Shown: positions 26,326 through 35,691, counted from the stretch's first letter. The stretch: 56,303 nucleotides of DNA from Planctomycetota bacterium (GCA_024280855.1 JAJRPG010000019.1:1-56303), one strand, 5' to 3'. The notes: a model not told the origin generated them from the letters alone. Made by a program: numbers and translations.

Positions 26326-26790
26326 TTAATCGTGGAAGATGGCTTTTAGTCTTTCGGCGTGTTCGAAGCATTCGTCGGCCATTTCTTTAAGTAATGGCTT
26401 GAGTTTTTCTAGTGACACGCAGTCGTGGAATGCGGCGTAGAAGTGGCCTGTCTTATGTTCGGATGCGTATATTTTATCGATGGCTTTTAGCAAGGATTTT
26501 TTGTCTGAGACGTTTATTTGTCGAGAGCCGACAATGACGAGGTCTTTGTCAGCCTGTGATAGAACGAAGTCGCTTTGCGGAAAATGTTGGGTGATTAGGC
26601 CCTGAATCATTTCATGGTGTTCTTGCTCTTCGTCAGCCATTTCGGTGAGTGTTCGCCGCTGGTCGGGGTCTTCGACCTTATTGACGAGCGTTCGGTAGCG
26701 GTAAGAGGCTACGGACTCGCCATAGGCGGCGACAGCTAGGGCTTTTTCGGTGGAAAAAGATCGAATGGTTAGCTTGATGTCTTTCGGCAT
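26326..26790 (-). CDS. Rubrerythrin / ferritin-like diiron protein
   Basis: 154 residues, all helical. Diiron-carboxylate style motifs occur in two helices: MADEEQEHHEMIQ near residue 60 and MADECFEHAERLK near the C terminus, each with an ExxH-like pair, with further acidic and His residues at YASEHKTGHFYAAFHD. It lacks the C-terminal rubredoxin domain of classical rubrerythrin, so it is of the erythrin or ferritin-like kind. Such proteins detoxify peroxide or handle iron, in the cytoplasm. I chose the ATG at 26790 (MPKDIKLTIRS); the frame is open to 26832, but that part looks non-coding. The upstream gene is divergent. Confidence 0.78.
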   Translation of the reverse strand: MPKDIKLTIRSFSTEKALAVAAYGESVASYRYRTLVNKVEDPDQRRTLTEMADEEQEHHEMIQGLITQHFPQSDFVLSQADKDLVIVGSRQINVSDKKSLLKAIDKIYASEHKTGHFYAAFHDCVSLEKLKPLLKEMADECFEHAERLKAIFHD

Positions 26791-26945
26791 GGGCCATGTT
26801 GTATCATAGGCCCTGCTGGCGGACAAGGGCACTGGCTGGGGTGAGAGATTCTCCGGCTTCCAGTTGGGGGATGTCTGGATATAATGCCTGGAGTGGATAT
26901 GTTCGCATTTAGGCGAGATGTCCGGCTAACGGATGGACGAAATCT

Positions 26946-27893
26946 ATGCAGACTTCGCATGGCATGTTGTATCGTAATTGGCTTCACTGTGATGGCGTTT
27001 TGCGCAGCCAGCAGAATTGGGCGCAAGGTCTATTGTGGTTAGTGTTGTTAGGTCTGGTGAGTCTTGCGGGTTGTCAGCCAGCGGGGAAGGTAGTTTCGCT
27101 GGCGGATAAGTCGACTTCAAATGTTGGGGCGGCGGATGCCTCACTTAGCGCACTGATAGGCTCATCGCCACAAGGTGTTGGCGTACGCAGGCAGCGGTCT
27201 GACGCTACGGTTGTAGAGTTGACGTTCGATGTGATGCGGGTGACGCTGCCGATTGGGACGATGCGCCATTCTCGTAAGATCTGGAATCATGTAGACGAAT
27301 TAGCTGTTGACGCGACGCGAATTTCTTTATTGGCTCGTAACGGTTTGCGAGTAGGCGCTGCTTCGCCGGATGCCTGGCCTGCGATTCGCACGGTCCTGGT
27401 GGCTTGTGATGCGGGCATTCGTAAGGATCAATTTCGATCGTTTGGCGGCTTGCCTCTGGTCGTTGAGACGAGTGAAATTACTGATACGGAGTCCTTTTTT
27501 GCCTATGCTGCCAATGACCGTTTAGATGGTAAGTCTTTTACGCAGGGCAAAAAGCTGGTGACTCTTGATTACATTGTTTACGCCGCGATGGGCGGATTGG
27601 TGGATGTGAAGCTGACTTTTGAGGTTCGCCATGACCGAGGTACGATGACCTGGGAAAATGTGAATGGCGTTATTACGCCAGCCCCCGCATTTGATCGCCA
27701 TGTTTTTGAGGATTTGACGACGAATTTGTCGATAACCCCTGGTTCGATGCTAATTCTCGGCCCTAGTGATGAGGCGGATAATGAATATCTCGTCGGTAGC
27801 CGATTTTTCATGGAACGCCGTGGGGCGGACCGATATGAAGTGTTGTATATGATTACGCCGATTGCTCGAATGAAACAAGACCGCAGGAAGTGA
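26946..27893 (+). CDS. Predicted lipoprotein of unknown function
   Basis: 315 residues. A hydrophobic signal WLVLLGLVSLAGC ends in a lipobox with Cys 43, so the protein should be lipid-anchored. The n-region before it is unusually long (about 25 residues), and the true start may be further in. The mature part has no motif I know; it is mixed alpha/beta, with VVELTFDVMRVTLPIGTMRH near residue 90 and NLSITPGSMLILGPSDEADN near the end. It ends one base before the histidine kinase gene, so the two are in one operon, and it could be a sensory partner of that kinase. Conserved planctomycete lipoproteins of this kind are often unnamed. Confidence 0.7.
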   Translation: MQTSHGMLYRNWLHCDGVLRSQQNWAQGLLWLVLLGLVSLAGCQPAGKVVSLADKSTSNVGAADASLSALIGSSPQGVGVRRQRSDATVVELTFDVMRVTLPIGTMRHSRKIWNHVDELAVDATRISLLARNGLRVGAASPDAWPAIRTVLVACDAGIRKDQFRSFGGLPLVVETSEITDTESFFAYAANDRLDGKSFTQGKKLVTLDYIVYAAMGGLVDVKLTFEVRHDRGTMTWENVNGVITPAPAFDRHVFEDLTTNLSITPGSMLILGPSDEADNEYLVGSRFFMERRGADRYEVLYMITPIARMKQDRRK

Positions 27894-27894
27894 C

Positions 27895-28980
27895 ATGTCT
27901 ACTGCACCCTCTGGCGATTCACGGCTAGCCTCTTTGCTCGATCTTTTTGATCACATCGATTTGGCTGTCGTAACGATTGACGAAAATCGAAAGGTGGCGA
28001 CGTGTCTAGTGGGTGCGAAGATGTTAGGTTTCACGTCACAATCGATCATCGGTATTGATGCAGGGGAGTTAGTTTGCCCGCAGACCAGGCAAGCTTTGCT
28101 TGATGCCTGTCAGCATTTACAAGCGGGGGGCAAGCAGTCGTTTGGGTTTGAACGCTACGATGATGATGGACATCGGCGGGAAATGTCGGGGACGTTGCAC
28201 CGCCAATTGGGGGATAGTCAGACGCTGTGGTTTGTCGTGTGCGATGTGACACATTCGAGGACGCACCCACCTGTTGAAAGTGTGTCGGAGAAGATGTCTG
28301 CCTTGCGAGACCTTTCGGGTTCGGTGTCGCATCATATGAACAACGTGATAGGAGGTGCGTTGACAAGCATTGATTTCGCCCTGGATAGTCAGGACGAACA
28401 GCGCATGAAGAAGACTTTGATACAGGCTAGTCAATTGATGGTCAAAGCAGGTTCGATTATTGGTGGTTTGCAAATTTTTGCGGTAGGCGATCAGCATAGC
28501 CAGGATTTGCGCGGCATATCAGATATTATTGACGATGCGATCGGATCAATGGCCGAGGATTTTTCGGCTTCGGGCGTGCTGGTGAAAAATGAAGTACCAA
28601 CTCGGATAAAAGAAGAAGCGGGGTCGCAACAGTTGACTACCGTATTGCGCATCCTGATTAAAAATGCCATAGAGGCGACATCAAGAGATTCTGCTGTGCG
28701 AATAAGCGCATCAGAAGAAATGCCCTGGGTCGTTTTGCATGTGATAGATGAAGGTTGCGGTATTGCTCCGAAATCTTTACCGCATGTTTTTGAGCCTTTT
28801 TGGACGACCAAAGAGCAGTTTACGACGACCGCCGGCGAAGGGACCGGTCTGGGATTAGCCATGGCGCATGGAATTGTCACGTCGATTGGCGGTAAGATTG
28901 AAATTGCTTCCAAGATGAATCTGGGAACTCAGGCGACGGTATATTGGCCTATAATTGGAGGCGTGGACGAGGGCGAATGA
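27895..28980 (+). CDS. Soluble PAS-domain sensor histidine kinase
   Basis: 361 residues. Residues about 15-120 read as a PAS domain (IDLAVVTIDENRKVATCLVG at its start, WFVVCDVTHSR at its end). The H-box SGSVSHHMNNVIGGALTSID has two adjacent His (146, 147), the NtrB/PAS-type pattern. The catalytic domain has N-box LIKNAIEATSR, G1 DEGCGIAPKSLPHVFEPFW and G2 GEGTGLGLAMAHGIV. No membrane segments, so it senses a cytoplasmic signal or a partner. No response regulator is adjacent, though a Fis-type HTH protein is encoded 1.3 kb away. It overlaps the next gene by ATGA. Confidence 0.9.
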   Translation: MSTAPSGDSRLASLLDLFDHIDLAVVTIDENRKVATCLVGAKMLGFTSQSIIGIDAGELVCPQTRQALLDACQHLQAGGKQSFGFERYDDDGHRREMSGTLHRQLGDSQTLWFVVCDVTHSRTHPPVESVSEKMSALRDLSGSVSHHMNNVIGGALTSIDFALDSQDEQRMKKTLIQASQLMVKAGSIIGGLQIFAVGDQHSQDLRGISDIIDDAIGSMAEDFSASGVLVKNEVPTRIKEEAGSQQLTTVLRILIKNAIEATSRDSAVRISASEEMPWVVLHVIDEGCGIAPKSLPHVFEPFWTTKEQFTTTAGEGTGLGLAMAHGIVTSIGGKIEIASKMNLGTQATVYWPIIGGVDEGE

Positions 28981-29828
28981 AAATCGCGTTACTCACCAGT
29001 GTAGATGTACGTCATCGATATGTCGCGCGCGTTTTAGCTAAGCGATTTGAAGTCGTAGCGGTGGGTTACGAGCAGACGGGATATCATCCGATTGATGCGC
29101 GTTTAAATGAGTTGTCTACTTCGGAAAAAGAAGTGGCGCTCGCTCATTTCGCAGAGCGATCTCGGCAGGAGGAGATTTTTTTTGGTCATGACGCAGTGTT
29201 TCTTGATCCGTCAGAGGGGGCTGCGGTTTTTCAAATAGAGCCGGGTTGTCTCAATGACGAGCCTACGCTGAAGTTTCTTGACCAGCATGAACCAGAGGTT
29301 GTCGTTATTTATGGCACGAATTTAATTAAGTCTGAGCTGTTGACTCGCTGGTCGGGCAAGCTAATCAACATGCACCTTGGCTTGTCTCCTTATTACAGGG
29401 GGACAGCTACCAATTTTTACCCGCTTCTTAATGATGAACTGGAATTTATTGGTGCGACCATTCATGCCATTGATGCTGGTATTGATAGTGGGGCGATTTA
29501 CGCTCACGCCAGGCCTATCATTGTGACTGAGGACATGCCACATACGATTGGATGTAAAGCTATTCTGGCCGGGCTGGATGCGTTGGTTGAAGTTCTATCG
29601 CGCATGTCGCGCGGCGAAATAGCGGCTGTTCCACAATGGGAGCAGCCAGATGCGAAACTTTATCTTCGTAAGGATTATCATCCTCGACAAGTCGCGCAGT
29701 TGTATCAGCTCATCGAAAATGGTTTGATTTCTCGGTATGTGGCAAATGGGGCGAAGGCCGCTTCCCGTGTTCGGTTGGTTTCGCTGCAAGAAGCTTCGTC
29801 AAAAACAGGCATGACAGCTGAGTCTTAA
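28977..29828 (+). CDS. Formyltransferase-family protein (Fmt/PurN fold)
   Basis: 283 residues. The catalytic core is recognisable: INMHLGLSPYYRGTATNFYP, with His in the place of the usual HxSLLPxxRG motif, and ATIHAIDAGIDSGAIYAHAR, with the catalytic Asp. These motifs occur in methionyl-tRNA formyltransferase, GAR transformylase and sugar N-formyltransferases. The order and the GTNLIKSELL stretch before it resemble Fmt-like or sugar N-formyltransferases rather than PurN. The C-terminal RNA-binding domain of true Fmt is not evident, so I do not call it fmt. The substrate is unknown. It overlaps the histidine kinase by four bases (ATGA), and its stop overlaps the stop of the convergent gene. 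Confidence 0.78.
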   Translation: MKIALLTSVDVRHRYVARVLAKRFEVVAVGYEQTGYHPIDARLNELSTSEKEVALAHFAERSRQEEIFFGHDAVFLDPSEGAAVFQIEPGCLNDEPTLKFLDQHEPEVVVIYGTNLIKSELLTRWSGKLINMHLGLSPYYRGTATNFYPLLNDELEFIGATIHAIDAGIDSGAIYAHARPIIVTEDMPHTIGCKAILAGLDALVEVLSRMSRGEIAAVPQWEQPDAKLYLRKDYHPRQVAQLYQLIENGLISRYVANGAKAASRVRLVSLQEASSKTGMTAES

Positions 29829-30196
29829 CTTAGGGCGACAGTTGTATGTTCATATCCCAGTATTTGATATTGTTGTTCGACATCTTCCGTGGCGACCTTG
29901 GTGAATCCCAGGTCGAACATGCGCTCGTCGAGGCCCAGCCAGGTTGATGGTTGTTCGTTTGCGAGTTGCGTAGGCGTGAGTATCCACAATCTTTTGCCCG
30001 GGCCTAGTCTGGTGCTTAGCTTTTGAGAAAAATGAATGGCTTCGTCCATGCTTTCCGGCGTGATAAATGCGGCATCGATGGGGCCTATGGGCGGCCTGGG
30101 CATGTCGATTAGTTGCTGATGGAGCAGACGCTTGCCCTCCGTTGCGTGGCCACCCAGCCAGATGTTTGCCCCGGATTGTAAATTCCAACGAGTCAT
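29825..30196 (-). CDS. Hypothetical protein
   Basis: 123 residues with no signal peptide or membrane segment. The sequence runs from MTRWNLQSGANIWLGGHATE through IDAAFITPESMDEAIHFSQK and RLWILTPTQLANEQPSTWLG to a short end. The alternating hydrophobic strands and helices suggest a small alpha/beta, perhaps Rossmann-like, domain. I do not recognise the family. It converges on the formyltransferase gene with overlapping stop codons (TTAA), and the Fis-type gene lies 62 bases upstream on the same strand, so the two may be cotranscribed. Confidence 0.6.
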   Translation of the reverse strand: MTRWNLQSGANIWLGGHATEGKRLLHQQLIDMPRPPIGPIDAAFITPESMDEAIHFSQKLSTRLGPGKRLWILTPTQLANEQPSTWLGLDERMFDLGFTKVATEDVEQQYQILGYEHTTVALS

Positions 30197-30258
30197 AAGG
30201 TGAGGGTGATGGCCTTTAGCTTTGCAGCGTAGATGTTTTGTATAGTTATGCCTGACGC

Positions 30259-30522
30259 TTATACATCCGTCTGCTGGTTGATCAATCGGGGGTCGATTCC
30301 GAGTGCTTCCATACGTCGGTATAGTCGGCTGCGCGAAATGCCGAGTAGTTTTGCCGCTTGAGTGCGCTGACCCTGAACCTGCTTGAGCGCGCCAACGATT
30401 TCGCGCGTTTCGATGGAAATAAGAATTTCGTCCAATGACTTACGAGCCACGGGGCCTATGCGTTCGGGAGAATTGTTTGGTACAGTGACAGCGTCATGGC
30501 CCTGTGGGTTTTCTTGCATCAT
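30259..30522 (-). CDS. Fis-type helix-turn-helix protein
   Basis: 87 residues. The C-terminal part has the Fis/NtrC DNA-binding pattern: EIVGALKQVQGQRTQAAKLL, then GISRSRLYRRMEALGIDP. It has no receiver or AAA+ domain, so it is a stand-alone HTH_8 protein of the Fis type. GGAG on the minus strand with a nine-base spacer favours the ATG at 30522 over the GTG at 30537. It could be a nucleoid or response-type regulator; the proximity of an orphan PAS histidine kinase is suggestive, but without a receiver domain it cannot be a direct phosphorelay partner. Confidence 0.82.
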   Translation of the reverse strand: MMQENPQGHDAVTVPNNSPERIGPVARKSLDEILISIETREIVGALKQVQGQRTQAAKLLGISRSRLYRRMEALGIDPRLINQQTDV

Positions 30523-30709
30523 GATTTTCTGCTCCACTGGGATGGATTTGTATCCCTACTACTGACGTGCGTTAATCAACGGAAATGGTAATACATTAAC
30601 GACATCGTCGAATTATTCGCTTTACGACTACCTTGGAATTGTAGCAAAGCTCAACATGGCTATCAACTCGATTTTTTCACTCTGGAATAGCGGGAGGCTA
30701 GATTATTAA

Positions 30710-31717
30710 CTAATCATGCCAGAATGAGGCTACTCGTTCAACTTCCTCTTTACTGCCTAAAATAAGGGGCGTTCGTTCGTGTAATGCAACTGGTACTTTA
30801 TCTAAGATGCGTTCCCGGCCATCGGTCGCCGCTCCGCCCGCTTGTTCGGCGATGAAGGCCAATGGATTTGCTTCGTAGAGTAAACGCAGTTTTCCCTCGG
30901 GAGATTTTTTAGTTGGTGGATATAGGAAAACGCCACCTCGTAGCAATGTGCGATGAAAATCGGCAACGAGCGAGCCGATGTACCTATGGCTATACCCTGC
31001 TTCTTCGGTTTTCGTCCAATCAAGATAATCCTGTACGCCCTGTGGGAATTGCGAGCGATAGGCTTCGTTGACGCTGTACATTTTTCCAGAAGTCGGCATG
31101 GTAACCGACTCTCGCGTGAGGCGAAAAGCGCCGATGGTGGGGTCCAAAGTAAACATGTGAACGCCGTGCCCGGTGGTGTAAGCCATGACGGTGCTGGAGC
31201 TGTAAATGACATAGCCTGCGGCGACTTGTCGGTAGCCTGGTTGGAGAATGTGGTCCATGACTTTAGAGGAATCTATGTTCTCCCGGTGTTGTAGAATCGA
31301 AAAAATCGTGCCGATGGAGACGTTGACGTCGATATTGCTGGAGCCATCTAATGGGTCGAACAGGACGATATACTTTGCGCTACCGTCAAATTCCTTGATG
31401 ATATGCGGTTCGTCATCCTCCTCAGAAACCATGATCCCCACACTGTCACGATAGCCCAGACAGGCCAGGATTGTTTCGTTGGCTAAGTCGTCGAGCTTCT
31501 GCACTTCTTCGCCCTGGACGTTTACCTCGCCTGTGTCGCCGAGTAAATTATTCAGGCCCGCGCTGCGCACCTGATCCGAGATGATCTTTGTGGCTAGGAT
31601 AATCCCTGACAATAGCCAAGTGAATTCGCCGCTGGCGGTGGGATGCTCTTTACGTTGACGTTCGATGATATGTTGCTGCACGGTCTGCATATTTAGCCGG
31701 CTTTTTGGATTGGTCAC
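30710..31717 (-). CDS. fbp: Fructose-1,6-bisphosphatase, class I
   Basis: 335 residues, as expected. The metal and phosphate site FDPLDGSSNIDVNVSIGTIF is present, with upstream Glu pair SEEDDEP, and the substrate-binding region RYIGSLVADFHRTLLRGGVF and KLRLLYEANPLAFIAEQAGG near the end. It hydrolyses fructose-1,6-bisphosphate to fructose-6-phosphate in gluconeogenesis or the reductive pentose cycle. It stands alone, with a 230-base gap in front in which I see nothing else. Confidence 0.96.
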   Translation of the reverse strand: MTNPKSRLNMQTVQQHIIERQRKEHPTASGEFTWLLSGIILATKIISDQVRSAGLNNLLGDTGEVNVQGEEVQKLDDLANETILACLGYRDSVGIMVSEEDDEPHIIKEFDGSAKYIVLFDPLDGSSNIDVNVSIGTIFSILQHRENIDSSKVMDHILQPGYRQVAAGYVIYSSSTVMAYTTGHGVHMFTLDPTIGAFRLTRESVTMPTSGKMYSVNEAYRSQFPQGVQDYLDWTKTEEAGYSHRYIGSLVADFHRTLLRGGVFLYPPTKKSPEGKLRLLYEANPLAFIAEQAGGAATDGRERILDKVPVALHERTPLILGSKEEVERVASFWHD

Positions 31718-31948
31718 TTAGAAAATCTCCTTGGCCTGGCTGTTGCGGCAACTCAGGTCTTACATCCATAGATAATTCGCTATTGCGAATGTAGTCACAT
31801 CTGACTACTGCATATTCCCCATCCAATGGGAGAAATAATTTCGCCCAGTGTAACGCCTCGACTTTGGTGTGTAAAAGAATTTTTCGCGCCAGGTCGGCGG
31901 AAATTAGAAGCGTCTAAGATTGAGACTGCCGTCAGTATTTTTCAGGCA

Positions 31949-32566
31949 CTATTGAAGACCCTGGCCTGTGAATGATTCCAATTTGACGACTTCGGATAGA
32001 GATAGCCGCTGGGAGCGAGGCCTCATGTCGCCAACTTGCTCGCCTAGCACGATCATGACCACGGGGATGAGGGATTCTGGGAGGCTGAGAATCTGACTGA
32101 TCTGAACAGGGTCAAATCCAATGAGCGGGCCTGAGGCGAGGCCCATGTCGGTGGCGGCGTACATGAGCGACATAGCGGCGAGTGACCCGGAGCGGATGGC
32201 TTCGTCGCGTTGGATTTGTGGCTTGTCGGCGTAGAACCCGTGAGTCATTTTTACCATCTGCTCGCGCACATTATCTGGTGCATCGCTGAAAATTTTCTCG
32301 GCATCGTCGTAGGCGTTTAGTTTGCCAGCTACGGTGACTACGGCTGATGCCTTCTCAACTTGCTCCTGGTTCCACGAAGCCTTGCGCAGTTCGGCCTTGA
32401 TTTTCGCATCTCGAATGACAACGAATCGCCAATGTTGCAAATTGAACGATGACGGGGATAACGTCACAATAGTAAATAATTGGTGCAATTCATCATCGGT
32501 GATGCTGCGATCGGGATTGAAAGATTTTACCGATCTGCGTTGTTGAGCAATGTCTTGAAATTCCAT
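31949..32566 (-). CDS. Nitroreductase-family flavoprotein
   Basis: 205 residues starting MEFQDIAQQRRSVKSFNPDR, with the FMN-binding RRSVKSF and then SPSSFNLQHWRFVVIRD, the standard nitroreductase N-terminal pattern. Later SLAAMSLMYAATDMGLASGP and VMIVLGEQVGDMRPRSQRLS follow the NfsB-type layout. It uses FMN and NAD(P)H to reduce nitro compounds or quinones; the natural substrate is unknown. AAAGGA lies seven bases before the ATG at 32566 on the minus strand; an upstream in-frame start at 32584 overlaps this site and is less likely. The methyltransferase gene ends 28 bases upstream of the start, so the two may be cotranscribed. Confidence 0.88.
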   Translation of the reverse strand: MEFQDIAQQRRSVKSFNPDRSITDDELHQLFTIVTLSPSSFNLQHWRFVVIRDAKIKAELRKASWNQEQVEKASAVVTVAGKLNAYDDAEKIFSDAPDNVREQMVKMTHGFYADKPQIQRDEAIRSGSLAAMSLMYAATDMGLASGPLIGFDPVQISQILSLPESLIPVVMIVLGEQVGDMRPRSQRLSLSEVVKLESFTGQGLQ

Positions 32567-32594
32567 CGTCATTTCCTTTGTCAAATTGATAGTT

Positions 32595-33776
32595 CTAGCT
32601 AGCGCTCAAAATCAACACTGTTTCTCGCGGGGCGACGTGACCAATATGGCCAAACTTTCTGCGGGGTGAGACTAGCTCTCTCGCGACGCAGAGCGACTCA
32701 ACTGTGAAACCACTTTTCTCGGCCATCTCTGCTAAAATTAAGTCGGAGGGGATATATACGCCTTTAGGTCTGGCACCGCCAATGACGATCCAGCATTCCG
32801 CGCCATCAACCACCACACGTCTTAAAGCTTGAAGAAAATCTTTCATGTCGTGAAAATATTCGTCTACCACGCGAGCGATTTTTTTCTCGCCGATATAGAT
32901 AAGATGATCGCGAGCTTCTGCCTGAGCAGAGTGATGTAATTCGCTTCGCTTGTGCCGAGGAGAAGATTTCGGATGCGAAGCCATGAGATTGGTATCGTCG
33001 GGACTCGCAATCGACTCGTTATACCAAAGCTTGTACACCGTCTCGTATGGCGATGCGATTTTTCGGTAGTCGTGTTGCGATATATAAGGTGGTGAACAAA
33101 GCACACTACCGCAAGAGGCGTCGTCGAAAGATGCCAACGACCGTGCGTCATCAACCTGGCAGTCAGGCTGTGATGGCAAAGGTGTCGTTAAATCCTCTTG
33201 CATGGTGGCGATTATCTGCTCGAACAGGCCAGAAAGTGGTGGTGCGCCTTTATTAATTTTCCCCGCAGTAGTGAATTGACGCACGACGGCTAACATCAGC
33301 GCGGCTCGGTGAATGTCTTCTTCGAGGACATTCGCAAGATTTTCGCATGTTTTATCCGGGTCGAGATCGGGTAGGGGTGGGAAAAGGCGTGAGCCAGTCA
33401 TGCGGGTTAAGAATGTTAGCCAGGGTAGGGCGTCAGTCCCGATGGCACTGATCTTACGCCGGGCACATTCAATCACCGTTGTTCCTGATCCCGAAAAAGG
33501 GTCCAGCACTTGGTATTGGGCGTCTTGGCTGACGGTGTCGGCTGTTTGTTTGAGGAATAATCTGACCAAGCCGGGCGAGAATCCTTGCTTGTAGTGCATC
33601 CAGCGATGGTAAGGTTCGTGCTGGGCAAGATTAGCGGTGACCAGGGTGGCAAGGTGTGGCATTTCGGTGAGGCGGTCATACCAGCGCCGTTCCAGCGCCT
33701 CGCGCATGCCCGTAGGCTCGCGGGCTGATTCGTATAATGCGGCTTTGTCTCCTCGTCGTCCCATGCGCACCATCAT
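32595..33776 (-). CDS. DNA methyltransferase (probably N4-cytosine type), no restriction partner seen
   Basis: 393 residues. Motif I VLDPFSGSGTTVIE lies at about 91-104 (SAM binding), and motif IV SPPYISQHDY at 228-237. SPPY rather than DPPY is typical of N4-cytosine methylases, although N6-adenine enzymes cannot be ruled out. Target recognition is presumably in the region between motif IV and the C terminus, which ends in a conserved-looking VAPRETVLIL strand. No endonuclease gene adjoins it, so it looks like an orphan methylase with an epigenetic or housekeeping role. A start further inside (residue 24) is possible. The hexosaminidase gene is divergent, 85 bases away. Confidence 0.8.
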   Translation of the reverse strand: MMVRMGRRGDKAALYESAREPTGMREALERRWYDRLTEMPHLATLVTANLAQHEPYHRWMHYKQGFSPGLVRLFLKQTADTVSQDAQYQVLDPFSGSGTTVIECARRKISAIGTDALPWLTFLTRMTGSRLFPPLPDLDPDKTCENLANVLEEDIHRAALMLAVVRQFTTAGKINKGAPPLSGLFEQIIATMQEDLTTPLPSQPDCQVDDARSLASFDDASCGSVLCSPPYISQHDYRKIASPYETVYKLWYNESIASPDDTNLMASHPKSSPRHKRSELHHSAQAEARDHLIYIGEKKIARVVDEYFHDMKDFLQALRRVVVDGAECWIVIGGARPKGVYIPSDLILAEMAEKSGFTVESLCVARELVSPRRKFGHIGHVAPRETVLILSAS

Positions 33777-33861
33777 AGCTGCTGACAGGGCTGCGACTAG
33801 GGCGGGCGAGATTGTTATGGCGTGGTTGTATTTGGATTGATCTTGCCGTAAGACTCAGGTC

Positions 33862-35691
33862 ATGTCTGAAGAGTCAAAGCCGTTGGATATTTTGGTATTG
33901 CCTCAGCCTCGACGTGTGGTGCGTCTTCGAGGTTCGTGTCGTCTCTCACCGGGGGCATCAGTTGAAATTAGGGTGGATGATGGCCGCATCGACAGGCACG
34001 TCGCGTCGTGGTTGTCTCAATTGCCAAAAGAAGAGCAGCTGACCAGCGAAGTTGCGGTTAATCTCGTCATTGGTATCGACTCAGGTTTGACAACGCAGGC
34101 GTACAAGCTGTCTATCACTCCTGAGAAAGTGTTGCTCGAAGGCGGTTCGGCTGTTGGCTGTTTTTATGGTTTGCAGACGCTAAGGCAGATGTCTGCGACG
34201 ACCGGAGGCTTGCTGCCATGCTGCGCAATTGAGGATGAGCCTGTTTTCCAAACGCGAGGCGTGTTGCACGATATCACGCGCGGAAAAGTGCCGACGCTTG
34301 AGACATTAAAACATCTGGTCGATCGGTTGTCGCTGCTCAAAATAAATCAGCTTCAGTTGTATATCGAACATGCTTTTGCGTACTCGTTTGACTCGGACAT
34401 TTGTGGAGATGCGGACGGGCTTACGCCAGATGACGCGCGGGCGATGGATGAGTATTGTCATGAGGGGTTCATCGAGCTCGTCCCAGCCGTGGCAAACTTG
34501 GGGCATATGGGCCGCATTCTTTCGATGCCTAAGTATCGAGAATTGGCTGAAATTCCGGCTAATTCCACCTGGCAAGATATGCCTTGGCCTGCGCGGGCGA
34601 GGGGGTTCACGCTCGACGCAGACCATCCGGCGTCGATTGAATTAGTAGAAAAAATTTGGCGAGATATTTTCGCGGCTTTTTCTAGTCCGGTTGTCAATAT
34701 ATGCGGAGATGAGCCTTGGGATTTAGGTCGAGGTCGAGAAACGCTCTCTGACGAAGCCCGCATGGAAAAATATTTTGGCCATGTATGTCGGGTGGCAGCG
34801 CTTTGCGAAAAAGAGGGGCGGCGCGTGCAAATGTGGAGCGATGTGCTGACCAAATACCCTGGATCCAGAGGCCAGTTGCCCAAAGATATAACTATTCTTC
34901 ACTGGGGCTATGACGAAACGGCGGATTATGCGGCTACGGCTTCGTTCGTGGATCGCGGGTATCGCACCTTCGTTTGTCCGGGCACGATTGGGTGGAAACG
35001 TATCATTAACGCAATGGATGCAGCCGAGCATAACATCCAGACTTTTGCAATAGTGGGAATGAAAGCCGGCGCTCACGGACTCATCAACACAGACTGGGGC
35101 GATCATGGGCATTTCAATTTACTTGCGTGTTCGTGGCACGGCATAACGCTAGGGGCGTCATTGGCGTGGGACGCGGACCATGTCACTGGTGCGGCTTTTG
35201 ATGCTCTTTTCGCACATGCTGTTGAGGGTGATAGCGGGCGAGAATTCGTATCGGCGCTGCGGCAGGCAAGTGCGATTGGTGGGGTGCATGAAACGTGGCG
35301 TCTGCTCTGGCAATCGGAGGATATGCGAAAGGATCAGGAATATTGGCCGACGGCTGATGAATTGGAAGCGTGTATAGAATCTTCTCAGCAAGTGAGTACG
35401 TTGAAAAATGATATGCCGGTGATGACGCATTTGAACCGCGTTGATCTTGATGAGTTAGCTATGGCGTGCATGTTTAATGGGATAGCTGCGCGACGCATGT
35501 TGTGGGAAGTTAGACGTCGAGCTGGATTGTCATCTCCCGATTCTAACGAGCGAATCGCGTGGGCCGATGAACTGCTTTCATGTTTACCAGATTACGAAGC
35601 TTGCTGGCGTGAACGAAATAAAGAAACGGGATTGGCTGATATTCGTGCGGCTATCATGCGCGTAGTTGACGAAGCAAGGATGCGGAAATAG
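33862..35691 (+). CDS. Cytoplasmic beta-N-acetylhexosaminidase, GH20-like
   Basis: 609 residues. The N-terminal 130 residues form a GH20b-type domain ending in GGSAVGCFYGLQTLRQM. The catalytic barrel starts FQTRGVLHDITRGKVPTLET, continues KINQLQLYIEHAFAYSF and has NICGDEPWDLG with the catalytic Asp-Glu pair. LHWGYDE and GLINTDWGDHGHFN follow on later strands. There is no signal peptide, so it acts on imported sugars, removing terminal GlcNAc or GalNAc (or GlcNAc-MurNAc) residues. Its TAG stop overlaps the GTG start of the symporter by one base, which suggests the symporter brings in its substrate or product. Confidence 0.85.
   Translation: MSEESKPLDILVLPQPRRVVRLRGSCRLSPGASVEIRVDDGRIDRHVASWLSQLPKEEQLTSEVAVNLVIGIDSGLTTQAYKLSITPEKVLLEGGSAVGCFYGLQTLRQMSATTGGLLPCCAIEDEPVFQTRGVLHDITRGKVPTLETLKHLVDRLSLLKINQLQLYIEHAFAYSFDSDICGDADGLTPDDARAMDEYCHEGFIELVPAVANLGHMGRILSMPKYRELAEIPANSTWQDMPWPARARGFTLDADHPASIELVEKIWRDIFAAFSSPVVNICGDEPWDLGRGRETLSDEARMEKYFGHVCRVAALCEKEGRRVQMWSDVLTKYPGSRGQLPKDITILHWGYDETADYAATASFVDRGYRTFVCPGTIGWKRIINAMDAAEHNIQTFAIVGMKAGAHGLINTDWGDHGHFNLLACSWHGITLGASLAWDADHVTGAAFDALFAHAVEGDSGREFVSALRQASAIGGVHETWRLLWQSEDMRKDQEYWPTADELEACIESSQQVSTLKNDMPVMTHLNRVDLDELAMACMFNGIAARRMLWEVRRRAGLSSPDSNERIAWADELLSCLPDYEACWRERNKETGLADIRAAIMRVVDEARMRK

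Noticed and set aside
31718-31948. Possible riboswitch or RNA gene before fbp
   Set aside because: No recognisable fold or aptamer core; the stretch looks like ordinary spacer.
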